Source: Salinicola lusitanus (lineage in GTDB: Bacteria; Pseudomonadota; Gammaproteobacteria; Pseudomonadales; Halomonadaceae). Taken from it: 64,000 bases of DNA. The stretch covers positions 1 through 64,000 of the forward strand of contig NZ_PZJM01000015.1 in NCBI RefSeq assembly GCF_003206045.1, given 5' to 3'. The position numbers were made by a program, and so were the translations under genes. The notes under the pieces were generated by a model. That model did no database searches. It was not told the origin of the DNA and was given only the letters and a program-made list of their open reading frames with translations. Positions within the stretch are counted from its first letter, which is position 1, and each line of letters begins with the position of its first letter. Below, in pieces: positions 11,437 to 22,909 of this stretch.

Positions 11437-12132
11437 ATGGTGACGAGCGTCGTTCGAGGGGGCATCGGCCACTGGGTGATGCCGCTGCTGGGTCTGCTTT
11501 GCCTGCTGGGCATGTTCCAGTTCGGGCCCGTGGCCCAGGCCCTGCCGAAGCTGCCGCCGCGACAGGAGGTGGTCTCGATCTATGGCCAGGCGGGATGGCA
11601 GCGCATCCAGCAGTGGCAGGTGCTTATCGATCGGCTTCAGGGCCGCTCGGTAAACATGCAACTGGCCGGGGTCAACGACTTCTTCAACCAGTTGCGCTTC
11701 GTCGACGATATCGAGGTCTGGCACGTGGAGGATTACTGGGCCACGCCCTTCGAGTTTCTCGGGGTCGGCGCGGGGGATTGCGAAGATTTCGCCATGGCCA
11801 AGTACCTGACGCTGCGCGAGCTCGGCGTGCCGGACAATCAATTGCGCCTGCACTACGTCAAGTACATTCCCTACGACCAGTTCCATATGGTCGTGACCTG
11901 GGCACCGGATGCGACGACGCCACCGGTGGTGCTGGACAACATCGACAAGCGGATCGAGCCGGCTTCCCATCGAAACGACCTGCTGCCGATCTACAGCTTC
12001 AACGGCAGCCATCTCTGGATCAGCAAACTGGGTGGAGGCGGGCGTGAAGTCGGTGAATCCAGCCGGCTGAGTCTGTGGCAGAACTGGCAGCAGCGGCTGG
12101 ATGACGGCACGCTGCGGAACCCGCGGCGATGA
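11437..12132 (+). CDS. lapG: Periplasmic cysteine protease LapG (BTLCP transglutaminase-like)
   Basis: This protease cleaves the N-terminal retention module of LapA-type adhesins and so releases the cell from a biofilm. It is a 231-residue bacterial transglutaminase-like cysteine protease with a hydrophobic N-terminal signal (about 11-35, ending near VAQA). The likely triad is Cys115 in GAGDCEDFA, His150 in QFHMVV and Asp167 in LDNID; the 35/17 spacing resembles the 37/17 spacing of characterised LapG. Known LapG enzymes need calcium; a calcium-site Asp pair is plausible around VDDIEVW and GDCED but cannot be proved from sequence. The 3' end abuts an EF-hand lipoprotein gene. Confidence 0.93.
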   Translation: MVTSVVRGGIGHWVMPLLGLLCLLGMFQFGPVAQALPKLPPRQEVVSIYGQAGWQRIQQWQVLIDRLQGRSVNMQLAGVNDFFNQLRFVDDIEVWHVEDYWATPFEFLGVGAGDCEDFAMAKYLTLRELGVPDNQLRLHYVKYIPYDQFHMVVTWAPDATTPPVVLDNIDKRIEPASHRNDLLPIYSFNGSHLWISKLGGGGREVGESSRLSLWQNWQQRLDDGTLRNPRR

Positions 12133-12176
12133 TGCCATCGTCGGTATCGGGTGTGAATTTCGAGGGAGACGAACGG

Positions 12177-12782
12177 ATGAAGGCAAAGGCGACGAATCTC
12201 AACCCGTGGGTGAATGCGAGAACCGCAGTGCGACCGCAGGCATGGCTCGTGTCGATACCCATGATGCTATGGCTGGCGGCTTGCGCCTCGAACACGACGA
12301 ATCACGACGTCGTCGTCGACCGGCCGACGGCCCAGGGGCTCAGTCAGATCAGTGCCGACAATGTCTTCGATACCGTCGATAGCGATGGAGATGGTTCGTT
12401 GCTGCCACTGGATGTCGAACGACTGGGGCTGGGTGGCGACTGGCACACCCTGGATGCGGATGGGAATGGCGCAATTTCACGCCAGGAGTTCCGGGATCAG
12501 TTCGCGTCGCCGCTGATCCAGGCGACCCTGCGGCTTCCTGGTGACGCCGAACCGATGCAGCCGCTGGTCTCCAGCGACTTCCTGCTGCCTCCCGAGCCAC
12601 CGGCCCAGCGCTACGTACCCGCGCCGATCGAGACGGCGCCACCCGCGAGCATGACGGTACCGACCGATGCGCCGCTGGTGATTCCGGTACTGATCGACGA
12701 TCAGGAAGCCGCCGCGATCGACCACGCCGCCAGCGAAGCGACCACGTCTGACAGCGAGGACGCAGCGGCACCGGTCAACTGA
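12177..12782 (+). CDS. EF-hand lipoprotein downstream of lapG
   Basis: This is a predicted lipoprotein of 201 residues. The signal segment ends in LWLAAC with the lipobox cysteine at about residue 36, followed by SNTT. Two canonical EF-hand loops follow, DSDGDGSLLPLD (about 67-78) and DADGNGAISRQE (about 92-103), then a proline-rich, acidic low-complexity tail. The frame opens at 12129, overlapping the lapG stop, but the ATG at 12177 has GGGAG eight bases upstream and is preferred. Its place in the lap operon, directly after a calcium-dependent protease, suggests a calcium-linked role in the adhesin system. That is inference, and I do not know a named family member. Confidence 0.8.
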   Translation: MKAKATNLNPWVNARTAVRPQAWLVSIPMMLWLAACASNTTNHDVVVDRPTAQGLSQISADNVFDTVDSDGDGSLLPLDVERLGLGGDWHTLDADGNGAISRQEFRDQFASPLIQATLRLPGDAEPMQPLVSSDFLLPPEPPAQRYVPAPIETAPPASMTVPTDAPLVIPVLIDDQEAAAIDHAASEATTSDSEDAAAPVN

Positions 12783-12812
12783 ACGACAGACGGGAAGGTG
12801 GCGTCAAATCTC

Positions 12813-13163
12813 ATGTATGACCGAATCAGGAGGTGGTTCAAGACCATGTTCTCAACGACCCCCATCGAGCGCTCCGCCGAAGCTCAGGCTGCCGTCGACC
12901 GCGCCTGCCGGGACTTGGCGCTCTATCACTTCATGAGCTGCCCGTTCTGCCAGCGCGTGCGCCATCAGATCCAGCGTCTGGCGCTGCCCATCGAACTGCG
13001 CGACATCCAGCGGGATCCGGAGCGCCGCCAGGAGCTTATGGCGGGCGGAGGCCGCACCATGGTGCCGTGCCTGCGCATCGAGCAGGAAAATGGCGAAGTC
13101 GAGTGGATGTATGAGTCCGTCGATATCAATCGCTACCTTGCGGATCGGTTCGAGACGCGTTGA
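12813..13163 (+). CDS. Glutaredoxin-like thioredoxin-fold protein
   Basis: This 116-residue protein has a glutaredoxin/GST N-terminal fold. After a basic N-terminal segment comes YHFMSCPFCQRVR, with the CPFC dithiol at residues 43-46, then a GGGRTMVPCL cis-proline region and YESVDINRYL at the end of the fold. This is the class sometimes annotated as a membrane-anchored glutaredoxin in Halomonas and Pseudomonas, although no clear membrane helix is seen here. Three starts are possible: GTG 12798, ATG 12813 and ATG 12846. AGGAGG at 12828-12833 lies 12 bases before 12846, so the shorter form cannot be excluded. It is co-directional with the lap genes and probably unrelated to them. Confidence 0.85.
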   Translation: MYDRIRRWFKTMFSTTPIERSAEAQAAVDRACRDLALYHFMSCPFCQRVRHQIQRLALPIELRDIQRDPERRQELMAGGGRTMVPCLRIEQENGEVEWMYESVDINRYLADRFETR

Positions 13164-13247
13164 TCCAGACGGAAAACGGCGGTGACGCCGGGTGGCGTGT
13201 TTTCGTAGAATGCCGGTTCCCATTGATCAAGATTCAGGAGTGATGTC

Positions 13248-13526
13248 ATGGCACAGGCCAGCGCCCGCCATATTCTCGTCGACAGCGAACAGCAGTGTCT
13301 CGAACTCAAGCAGCAGATCGAAGCCGGCAGCGACTTTGCCGAAGTGGCCCGCCAGCACTCCACCTGCCCCTCCGGTCGTCAGGGTGGTGAACTCGGCACC
13401 TTCGGGCGTGGCCAGATGGTCAAGGAGTTCGATGAGGTCGTCTTCAATGGCGCGGTCAACGAAGTCCACGGACCGGTCAAGACCCAGTTTGGCTATCACC
13501 TGCTGGAAGTGACCTCGCGCACCTGA
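13248..13526 (+). CDS. ppiC: Parvulin-type peptidyl-prolyl isomerase (PpiC)
   Basis: This is a stand-alone parvulin domain of 92 residues, the size of E. coli PpiC, which catalyses cis-trans isomerisation of X-Pro bonds in the cytoplasm. The hallmarks are ASARHILVDSE at the start, FAEVARQHSTCPSG, GGELGTFGRGQMVKEFD and the closing TQFGYHLLEV. There is no signal peptide. The ATG has AGGAGTGATGTC just before it, a good ribosome binding site. It appears to be transcribed alone. Confidence 0.95.
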   Translation: MAQASARHILVDSEQQCLELKQQIEAGSDFAEVARQHSTCPSGRQGGELGTFGRGQMVKEFDEVVFNGAVNEVHGPVKTQFGYHLLEVTSRT

Positions 13527-13549
13527 TCGCTTTCGCCCGGTTTTCCAGC

Positions 13550-13573
13550 GAGCCGCCTGTTGCCGGGCGGCTC
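13550..13573 (+). terminator. Possible terminator hairpin after ppiC
   Basis: GAGCCGCC and GGCGGCTC form an eight-base-pair stem around an eight-base loop, 24 bases after the ppiC stop. No T-run follows, so termination is uncertain. Confidence 0.35.
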
Positions 13574-13804
13574 TCGCCGCTCCATGGCGCTCTTTCGTCT
13601 CCATTTCCGCGCTCCCGCACCGATCCTCCCGGCATGATCGCCTTTCGCCGCAAGTCCTCTCGGTAAGAACAAATCTTTACCAATCTCCCGTTTCCACTTC
13701 CCTGCGACGAACTACTCTGAAGTCACGTTCGCCGTTCCCGATCTCTTCGCATCGAAAACGACGGCGGGCGGATAAGGATATCCACGGATAACGAGGTAGC
13801 TCCC

Positions 13805-13993
13805 ATGACGACGCATTCGAAGTCGGACAAGACGGAAGGCAAGGTCGACAAGGCAGCCGGCAAGGTGAAGGAAGCTGCTGGCAAGATGACCAAGGATCGC
13901 GAACTCGAAGGTAAGGGCAAAGCCCAGCAGGCCAAAGGGGACGCCAAGTCCGCCAAAGGCAATCTGAAGGACGCCACCAAACCACGCCACTAG
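13805..13993 (+). CDS. CsbD family stress-response protein
   Basis: This small hydrophilic protein of 62 residues is rich in Lys, Ala, Gly and Glu. It carries the repeated CsbD pattern (KTEGKVDKAAGKVKEAAGK, then AQQAKGDAKSAKGNLKDA). CsbD-like proteins are often induced by general or osmotic stress, but their molecular role is unknown. GAGG at 13791-13794 precedes the ATG. A stretch of about 278 bases separates it from ppiC and contains no other gene I can support. A strong bidirectional terminator lies downstream. Confidence 0.9.
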   Translation: MTTHSKSDKTEGKVDKAAGKVKEAAGKMTKDRELEGKGKAQQAKGDAKSAKGNLKDATKPRH

Positions 13994-14057
13994 TCAACAC
14001 TGAATCTCGGTACACCGAGTCTATCGGGCGTTGAGTGCCCCGCTAGGACTCTTCACG

Positions 14058-14087
14058 CAGCGGCCCCGTTGGAAAACGGGGCCGCTG
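14058..14087. terminator. Bidirectional intrinsic terminator between csbD and the symporter gene
   Basis: A perfect 13-base-pair stem (CAGCGGCCCCGTT with AACGGGGCCGCTG) closes a GGAA tetraloop. It lies between two convergent genes and is followed by TCGTTT on the plus strand. Confidence 0.75.
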
Positions 14088-14117
14088 TCGTTTGGAGAGG
14101 ATGGCAGAGGCTGTCGC

Positions 14118-15368
14118 TCAGGCCTTGCCCCGCCGGTTGTACACTTCCAGGTCCAGCTCTTTTTCGCTTTTGCCGACCAGGGTCGTGACCATCAGGTCGC
14201 CGGCCACGTTGACACTGGTCCGTGCCATGTCGAGGATTCTGTCCACACCCGCGACGACCCCGATCGCCTCCAGCGGCAGGCCGATCTGCGCCAGCACGAT
14301 CGAGAGCATGATCAATCCGGCCCCGGGCACGCCAGCCGTCCCGATGGAGGCCAGCGTGCCGGTGAGCACGATCATGCCGTAGTCCATCATCGAGAGGTCG
14401 GCCCCGACCAGCTGCGCCACGAATAGCGCCGCGACCCCCTGGTAGATCGCGGTGCCATCCATGTTGATGGTCGCGCCTACCGGCAGCACGAAGCTGGAGA
14501 CGCCTTCCGAAACGCCCAGGTTCTTCTGTGCGCAGCGAATCGAGACCGGCAGGGTGCCGGACGAGGAGGCGGACGAGAAAGACACTACCAGGGCGTCGAT
14601 GATCCCCTGCAGATAGCGCACCGGATTGAGGCGACCGATCAGACTCAGTAGACCGGTGTAGACGACCAGTACGTGAACGAGGCAGGCGAGATAGACCACG
14701 CCGATCACCTTGGCCAGTGGCAGCAGCACATCCAGCCCGTACTGTCCGGAGACGTTGGCCATCAGGCCGAAGACGCCGAAGGGGGCGAACGCCATGACGA
14801 TGGCGGTGAGCTTGTACATCGCCTCGGCGAAGCTCTCGAAGACCCGCACGACGGGCTCGCCCTTTTCGCCGATCAGCATCAGCGAGATGCCCAGGCCGAT
14901 GGCGAAGACGATGATCTGCAGGATGTTGCCCTCGATCATTGCCTGCAGCGGATTCGACGGCACCAGGCCGACCACGATGTCGACCAGCGAGGGCGCTTCG
15001 CCCGCCTGCTGCGGCGCGCTCATCGAGGCATCGGCGCCGGCACCCGGCTGAAAGATCGTTGCCGCAACCAGGCCGATGACGATGGCAAAGGCGGTGGTGA
15101 CCAGATAGAGCGCTATCGTGCGAGCGCCGACACGCCCCATCTTCTGGGGATCCCTCATGCCGGTGATGCCGACCACCAGTGTCGAGAAGACCAGCGGCAC
15201 GATCAGCATCTTGATGCCGTTGATGAAGATATCGCCGAGGGGCTTGAACAGGCTGGCCTGTTCGCCCATCACCGCACCGGCAAGAACACCCAGCACCAGG
15301 CCGGCGATGATCTTCTGCCACAGGGGAATACGTCGCCACAGATTGGGACGGGAGGATGCTGCTGTCAT
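14118..15368 (-). CDS. Dicarboxylate/amino acid:cation symporter (DAACS family, GltP/DctA-like)
   Basis: This is a sodium- or proton-coupled importer for glutamate, aspartate or C4-dicarboxylates, with 416 residues and about eight helices plus re-entrant loops. Family signatures include the serine-rich hairpin SFSSASSSGTLPVSI, the NMDGTAIYQ motif of TM7, and GVPGAGLIML in the second hairpin. The ATG at 15368 has AAGGAG seven bases upstream. The frame extends another 40 residues upstream, but that part lacks a ribosome binding site and is not typical of the family. The exact substrate cannot be read from sequence. Confidence 0.92.
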   Translation of the reverse strand: MTAASSRPNLWRRIPLWQKIIAGLVLGVLAGAVMGEQASLFKPLGDIFINGIKMLIVPLVFSTLVVGITGMRDPQKMGRVGARTIALYLVTTAFAIVIGLVAATIFQPGAGADASMSAPQQAGEAPSLVDIVVGLVPSNPLQAMIEGNILQIIVFAIGLGISLMLIGEKGEPVVRVFESFAEAMYKLTAIVMAFAPFGVFGLMANVSGQYGLDVLLPLAKVIGVVYLACLVHVLVVYTGLLSLIGRLNPVRYLQGIIDALVVSFSSASSSGTLPVSIRCAQKNLGVSEGVSSFVLPVGATINMDGTAIYQGVAALFVAQLVGADLSMMDYGMIVLTGTLASIGTAGVPGAGLIMLSIVLAQIGLPLEAIGVVAGVDRILDMARTSVNVAGDLMVTTLVGKSEKELDLEVYNRRGKA

Positions 15369-15548
15369 TCGCGGGCTCCTTGCGCAGGCCAGATTGCCGG
15401 GGGCAAAAGCGCGCATTCTACCCATCCCGGAACCCTTTGCGATCCGCCCATTCGAAAATGGGATGACATATAACCGGGTTACGACCAAAGTCGCCCATGG
15501 CGTCCGCTACCGCCACGCGCCGGGCGGCGCATGACGGCAGCGTCGTCG

Positions 15549-18873
<3,325 letters not shown>

Positions 18874-19031
18874 GTCGGCGTCTCCTATCTGTATGAAGAG
18901 GGTCTGACCAGGGTGTGGCGGCGGCCTGGTGGTCACGTGATTCTTGGGCGGCGCGGCGCCGGCGGCTCTGGCGCCGACTCTACCGGCTGTGGCCGGTGGC
19001 GCAAAGCGCCGGGGGAGGCGAGCGCCTTGGC

Positions 19032-19922
19032 TCAGTCGGCAACGGCATCGCGCACGAGCTGAATGAAGTGCTGCGTCTGGGGCGTCTGCTGGTGGCGGAG
19101 GTGGGTCAGCCAGACTTCCGAGACGGCATCGTCGTCACTGATGGGGCGGTAGCGCACGTTGTCGATTAGGATGTGTCGAAAGGAGGCCGGCAGGATCGAG
19201 ACGCCGAGTCCGCCGGCGACCAGGCTGATGATGGTATTGGGGCCGCCGACCTCCTGGACCAGGCGTGGCGTCAGGCCCCGCTTGGCGAACAGGGCGTTGA
19301 ACTGGTCCAGCAGGCCGGTGCCGGCGGCCGGCGAGAAGTAGATGAACGGATGCAGCGCCAGTTCGTCGAGTGTCAGCGGCACGTCGCTGCCGCCGAGCGG
19401 GCCCTGGTCGTTGACCACCGCTATCAAGGGTTCGCGGATCAAGGTAAAGGCGTCGAGACCCTCCGGCAGCGTGGCCGGACGCATGATGCCGATGTCCAGG
19501 TCGCCCTCCAGCAGCGGCTTGATCTGGCGGCGGCTGTTGAGCTCATGCATGCGCAGGTCGACATCCGGGTAACGTTGGCGATAGTGCATCAGCGTGCGCG
19601 GCAGCAGCGAGGTCAGCGGCACCGAGGTGGTGAAGCCGATCCTGAGCTGGCCGGTTTCGCCGCGCCCGAGGCGGGAGACCAGTCGTGAGGCGCGCTCGGT
19701 GCGAGCCAGTATCTCCCGCGCTTCCTCCAGGAACAGAAGACCCGCCGCGGTCAGTTCGACACGCCGATTGGTGCGCGTCAGCAGACGGGTGTCGAGTTCG
19801 GCTTCCAGCGCCCGGATCTGCTGGCTCAGCGGCGGCTGGGAGATGCCCAGCCGGGCCGCGGCGCGGCTGAAATGCAGCTCTTCCGCCACGGCCACGAAGT
19901 AGCGCAGATAGCGCAGTTCCAT
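19032..19922 (-). CDS. LysR-family regulator (CatR/BenM type), divergent from an MFS gene
   Basis: This is a transcription factor of 296 residues. The N-terminal winged helix-turn-helix reads [19 protein letters not shown] and is followed by the usual linker and periplasmic-binding-like effector domain. The start [16 protein letters not shown] at 19922 is the classic beginning of the CatR/BenM subgroup, and GAGAGG lies upstream; the longer frame is discarded. It is transcribed divergently from the MFS gene at 20104, the usual arrangement for a LysR regulator and its target. The A+T-rich stretch just upstream (about 19940-19975) is the likely shared operator. The ligand is unknown. Confidence 0.9.
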   Translation of the reverse strand: MELRYLRYFVAVAEELHFSRAAARLGISQPPLSQQIRALEAELDTRLLTRTNRRVELTAAGLLFLEEAREILARTERASRLVSRLGRGETGQLRIGFTTSVPLTSLLPRTLMHYRQRYPDVDLRMHELNSRRQIKPLLEGDLDIGIMRPATLPEGLDAFTLIREPLIAVVNDQGPLGGSDVPLTLDELALHPFIYFSPAAGTGLLDQFNALFAKRGLTPRLVQEVGGPNTIISLVAGGLGVSILPASFRHILIDNVRYRPISDDDAVSEVWLTHLRHQQTPQTQHFIQLVRDAVAD

Positions 19923-20037
19923 TGAGTCGTAAAACCTCTCAAAAGTATCGAATAATATATTAGAAAGCTTAATCGAGGCGGCGTAACCTACCAAGCGTTA
20001 CCTTCATGCCATCCGGGCAGGGCCATCGCCCAGCCCC

Positions 20038-20096
20038 GGCTCTGGCTCTGGCTCTGATATCGAGAGCGAGAGCGAGACCGAGACCGAGAACGGGAG
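20038..20096. repeat. Hexanucleotide tandem repeats in the leader of the MFS gene
   Basis: Three exact copies of GGCTCT (20038-20055) are followed after GATAT by six imperfect copies of CGAGAG (20061-20096: two CGAGAG, two CGAGAC, CGAGAA, CGGGAG). The block ends eight bases before the proposed TTG start of the MFS gene, so its last unit also supplies the possible ribosome binding site GGGAG. Confidence 0.85.
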
Positions 20097-20103
20097 AATC
20101 GGG

Positions 20104-21369
20104 TTGTCCCGCCACACACCATCCGAGATTCATGACGCGACACGGGCGGCGAATCGCCAGTTGGAGCGCGAGATGGATGCCGTCGAGAATGCTTTCATCG
20201 AGCGCGGCCGGGCCGGTTATCGGCCCACCATGCTGGCGCTTTTCCTCGGTGCCTTTTCCACCTTCGTGCTGCTCTACTGCGTGCAGCCGATCATGCCGAT
20301 CCTCTCCGACGCCTTCGGTATCGACGCCGCCACCAGCAGTCTATCGCTCTCGGTGGCTACCGGCATGCTGGCGATCGGGCTATTGGTCACTGGGCCGATC
20401 TCCGATGCGGTGGGGCGCAAGCCGATCATGACGATCGCACTGTTGTCGGCATCCGCCTGCACGCTGCTGGCGGCGGTGATGCCGAACTGGACGGGGATCC
20501 TGATCATGCGCGCGCTGGCGGGGCTGTCCTTGTCGGGGCTCTGCGCGGTGGCGATGACCTATCTCAACGAGGAGATCCATCCGCGCTACGTCGGCCTGTC
20601 GATGGGGCTCTACATCAGTGGTAACTCGATCGGCGGCATGAGCGGACGCCTGATCAGCGGGGTGATGGTGGATTGGGTGCCGTGGCGCTGGACGCTCGGC
20701 ATCATCGGTATCGTGGCGCTGATCGCAGCGATCCTGTTCATGCGCTGGCTGCCGCCGTCGCGGCACTTCACGCCGCGTCCGCTCAACTGGCGCAGCGTCT
20801 TCTCCGGCTTCAGCGTCCACTTCCGGGATCGGGGGCTGCCCTGGCTCTTTGCCGAAGCTTTCCTGCTGATGGGCGGTTTCGTCACCCTCTACAACTACAT
20901 CGCCTACCGGCTGCTGGCGGAACCCTATCAGGTCAGTCAGACGCTGGTGGGGCTACTCTCCATCGCCTATCTCTCGGGTACCTACAGCTCGGCCTGGGCG
21001 GGATCACTGGCCGACCGCCTGGGGCGTCAGCGGATCTTCTGGCTATTCATCGTGATGATGCTGGTGGGGCTGGCGATCACGCTGCTCGAACCGATCAGCC
21101 TGATCCTGATCGGCATCCTGATCTTCACCTTCGGTTTCTTCGCCGCCCACTCGCTGGCCAGCGGCTGGGTCGGTCAGCGCGCCAGCCAGGCCAAGGGGCA
21201 GGCGTCGTCGCTCTATCTGTTCAGCTACTACCTCGGCTCCAGCGTCGCCGGAACGCTGGGCGGCGCATTCTGGTTCTGGGGCGGCTGGAACGGGGTGTCG
21301 CTGTTCATCGCGGTATTGCTACTGGTCGCGCTGGCCATTGGGGCGCTGCATCTCCGGCGGCTCGCTTAG
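20104..21369 (+). CDS. MFS transporter (YnfM-like, 12 helices)
   Basis: This is a 421-residue major facilitator. It has a hydrophilic 36-residue N terminus, then twelve hydrophobic segments. The loop 2-3 motif reads GPISDAVGRKP, and the corresponding second-half motif reads GSLADRLGRQR. The closest recognisable group is the YnfM/arabinose-efflux-like set of drug or metabolite exporters. The proposed start is TTG 20104, with GGGAGA upstream inside a hexamer repeat. The ATG at 20173 would remove 23 residues without touching the first helix, so it remains possible. The divergent LysR gene probably regulates it. Confidence 0.88.
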   Translation: MSRHTPSEIHDATRAANRQLEREMDAVENAFIERGRAGYRPTMLALFLGAFSTFVLLYCVQPIMPILSDAFGIDAATSSLSLSVATGMLAIGLLVTGPISDAVGRKPIMTIALLSASACTLLAAVMPNWTGILIMRALAGLSLSGLCAVAMTYLNEEIHPRYVGLSMGLYISGNSIGGMSGRLISGVMVDWVPWRWTLGIIGIVALIAAILFMRWLPPSRHFTPRPLNWRSVFSGFSVHFRDRGLPWLFAEAFLLMGGFVTLYNYIAYRLLAEPYQVSQTLVGLLSIAYLSGTYSSAWAGSLADRLGRQRIFWLFIVMMLVGLAITLLEPISLILIGILIFTFGFFAAHSLASGWVGQRASQAKGQASSLYLFSYYLGSSVAGTLGGAFWFWGGWNGVSLFIAVLLLVALAIGALHLRRLA

Positions 21370-21392
21370 CGGATCGTTATCGCCATCGACAC

Positions 21393-21420
21393 AAAAAAGC
21401 CGCCAATCGAAATCGGCGGC
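21393..21420 (-). terminator. Intrinsic terminator of the VOC gene
   Basis: On the minus strand GCCGCCGAT and ATTGGCGGC form a nine-pair stem (one G-U) with a TTCG loop, followed directly by TTTTTT. It lies 37 bases after the VOC stop. Confidence 0.8.
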
Positions 21421-21456
21421 AATCACAAGACGTCGAGGGACGCGAGAGAAACGGTA

Positions 21457-21882
21457 CTACTTGGCGAACAGCTGACCCATATCCTTGAACGCCTTGAACT
21501 CCAGCGCATTACCGCACGGATCGAGCAGGAACATGGTGGCCTGTTCGCCGGGCTGACCCTTGAAGCGCACGTAGGGCTCGATCACGAACTGGGTGCCGAA
21601 GCCCTTCAGGCGCTCTGCCAGGGCTTCCCACTCGCTCCAGCCCAAGATGATGCCGAAGTGGGGCACCGGCACGTCATGGCCGTCGACCGGGTTGGTGTGC
21701 GCGGACTCCTGGGACGGCGTCGGCGGATGCTCGTGAATCACCAGCTGATGGCCATAGAAGTCGAAATCGACCCACTGCTCGCTGGAGCGGCCTTCGCTCA
21801 GACCGAAGGTCTCGCCGTAGAACTGGCGTGCGGCGGGCAGGTCGTGAACCGGAATGGCGAGGTGGAAGGGGGACAGTGCCAT
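21457..21882 (-). CDS. VOC family (glyoxalase/dioxygenase superfamily) protein
   Basis: This is a single vicinal-oxygen-chelate protein of 141 residues. It begins [20 protein letters not shown], has [20 protein letters not shown] in the first beta-alpha-beta-beta-beta module, and ends with [17 protein letters not shown]. Likely metal ligands are His8 near the start, one residue in the middle strand region (PHFGIIL) and the final Glu of NALEFK. CAGGAG lies seven bases before the ATG at 21882. It is divergent from a LysR gene across a 134-base A+T-rich spacer. The substrate is unknown; it is close to the VOC proteins often labelled glyoxalase. Confidence 0.88.
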   Translation of the reverse strand: MALSPFHLAIPVHDLPAARQFYGETFGLSEGRSSEQWVDFDFYGHQLVIHEHPPTPSQESAHTNPVDGHDVPVPHFGIILGWSEWEALAERLKGFGTQFVIEPYVRFKGQPGEQATMFLLDPCGNALEFKAFKDMGQLFAK

Positions 21883-22016
21883 GGGCGTTCTCCTGAAGGT
21901 TGTTGGCCTGGGGGGCATTGATGTCGAGTCATTCTGAACGCGATTAAATTTGATGGAAAGCGCATAATATTGCTGTCTGATATCAAATTATTTGTATTCT
22001 GGCGGCCATCGATCCC

Positions 22017-22895
22017 ATGCTTAGAGAGCTCAAGACCTTTCTCGCCGTGGTGCGCCACGGGACCTTCTCCGCCGCCGGTGGGGCGGTGGGGCTGACCCAG
22101 TCCGCCGTCAGCACCCAGATTCGAAATCTCGAGGCCGACCTCGGCGAGCCGCTGTTCGAGCGTACCGGGCGCGCCGTCAGGCTCAACGCTGCCGGACGCC
22201 GACTGCTGCCCCGGGCCGAGGAGATGCTGGCCCTGGCCGATCGCATTCGCAATGCCGATAGCGACGACCTGGCCGGCGAGTGGCACCTCGGCGCCATCGC
22301 CAGCGTCCAGAGCGGGCTGCTGCCCGACGTGCTGCGAACGTTGGGGGTCTCGGCACCCGGGGTCATGACCCGGATCGTGCCAGGGGTGTCGCTGACGCTG
22401 CTCGACCAGGTCGACAAGGGCGACCTGGACATGGCGATGATCGTCCAGCCCCCCTTTGCGCTACCCGGCGATCTCCACACTCGCGTGATCGCCCGCGAAC
22501 CCTTCGTGATGATAGCGCCGGCCGATAGCGATGGTGAGAGCGTCGAAGCACTGCTCGAGACCCATCCGCTGGTGCTCTACGACCGGGGCTCCTTCGGTGG
22601 ACGTCAAGTGGTCCGCTTTCTCGAGCGGCGGCGACTGCGTCCGGCGATTCGGCTGGAACTCGACGAGATCGACGCGATCGCCAGAATGGTCGAATTCGGT
22701 CTGGGCGTGGCGCTGATTCCGCTGACCGGGCTGTGGCGACATCGGCAACCGCCGCCGGTGAGGATCGTGGCGTTGGGGGAACAGACGTTCTACCGCGAGC
22801 TGGTGATGGTCTCGCGCCTTTCACCGACGCAGTCGCCGCTGGTGGCGGTCATCGAGGCAGCATTGACGACAGCCGGCCTCGAGGAGATCGGGTGA
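22017..22895 (+). CDS. LysR-family regulator divergent from the VOC gene
   Basis: A transcription factor of 292 residues. The helix-turn-helix is GTFSAAGGAVGLTQSAVST, followed by QIRNLEADLGEPLFERTGR. The effector domain runs to the C terminus. The ATG at 22017 has no strong ribosome binding site. The spacer to the divergent VOC gene (21883-22016) contains A+T-rich imperfect dyads such as ATTAAATTTGAT and ATATCAAATTATTTGTAT, which fit LysR operators. It ends 14 bases from the convergent LysR gene. Confidence 0.9.
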   Translation: MLRELKTFLAVVRHGTFSAAGGAVGLTQSAVSTQIRNLEADLGEPLFERTGRAVRLNAAGRRLLPRAEEMLALADRIRNADSDDLAGEWHLGAIASVQSGLLPDVLRTLGVSAPGVMTRIVPGVSLTLLDQVDKGDLDMAMIVQPPFALPGDLHTRVIAREPFVMIAPADSDGESVEALLETHPLVLYDRGSFGGRQVVRFLERRRLRPAIRLELDEIDAIARMVEFGLGVALIPLTGLWRHRQPPPVRIVALGEQTFYRELVMVSRLSPTQSPLVAVIEAALTTAGLEEIG

Positions 22896-22909
22896 TCGAC
22901 GCCGGAAGC

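Noticed and set aside
9930-11513. Minus-strand open frame of 527 codons
   Set aside because: It lies antisense to lapD, whose domains are clear. The translation has no recognisable motif.
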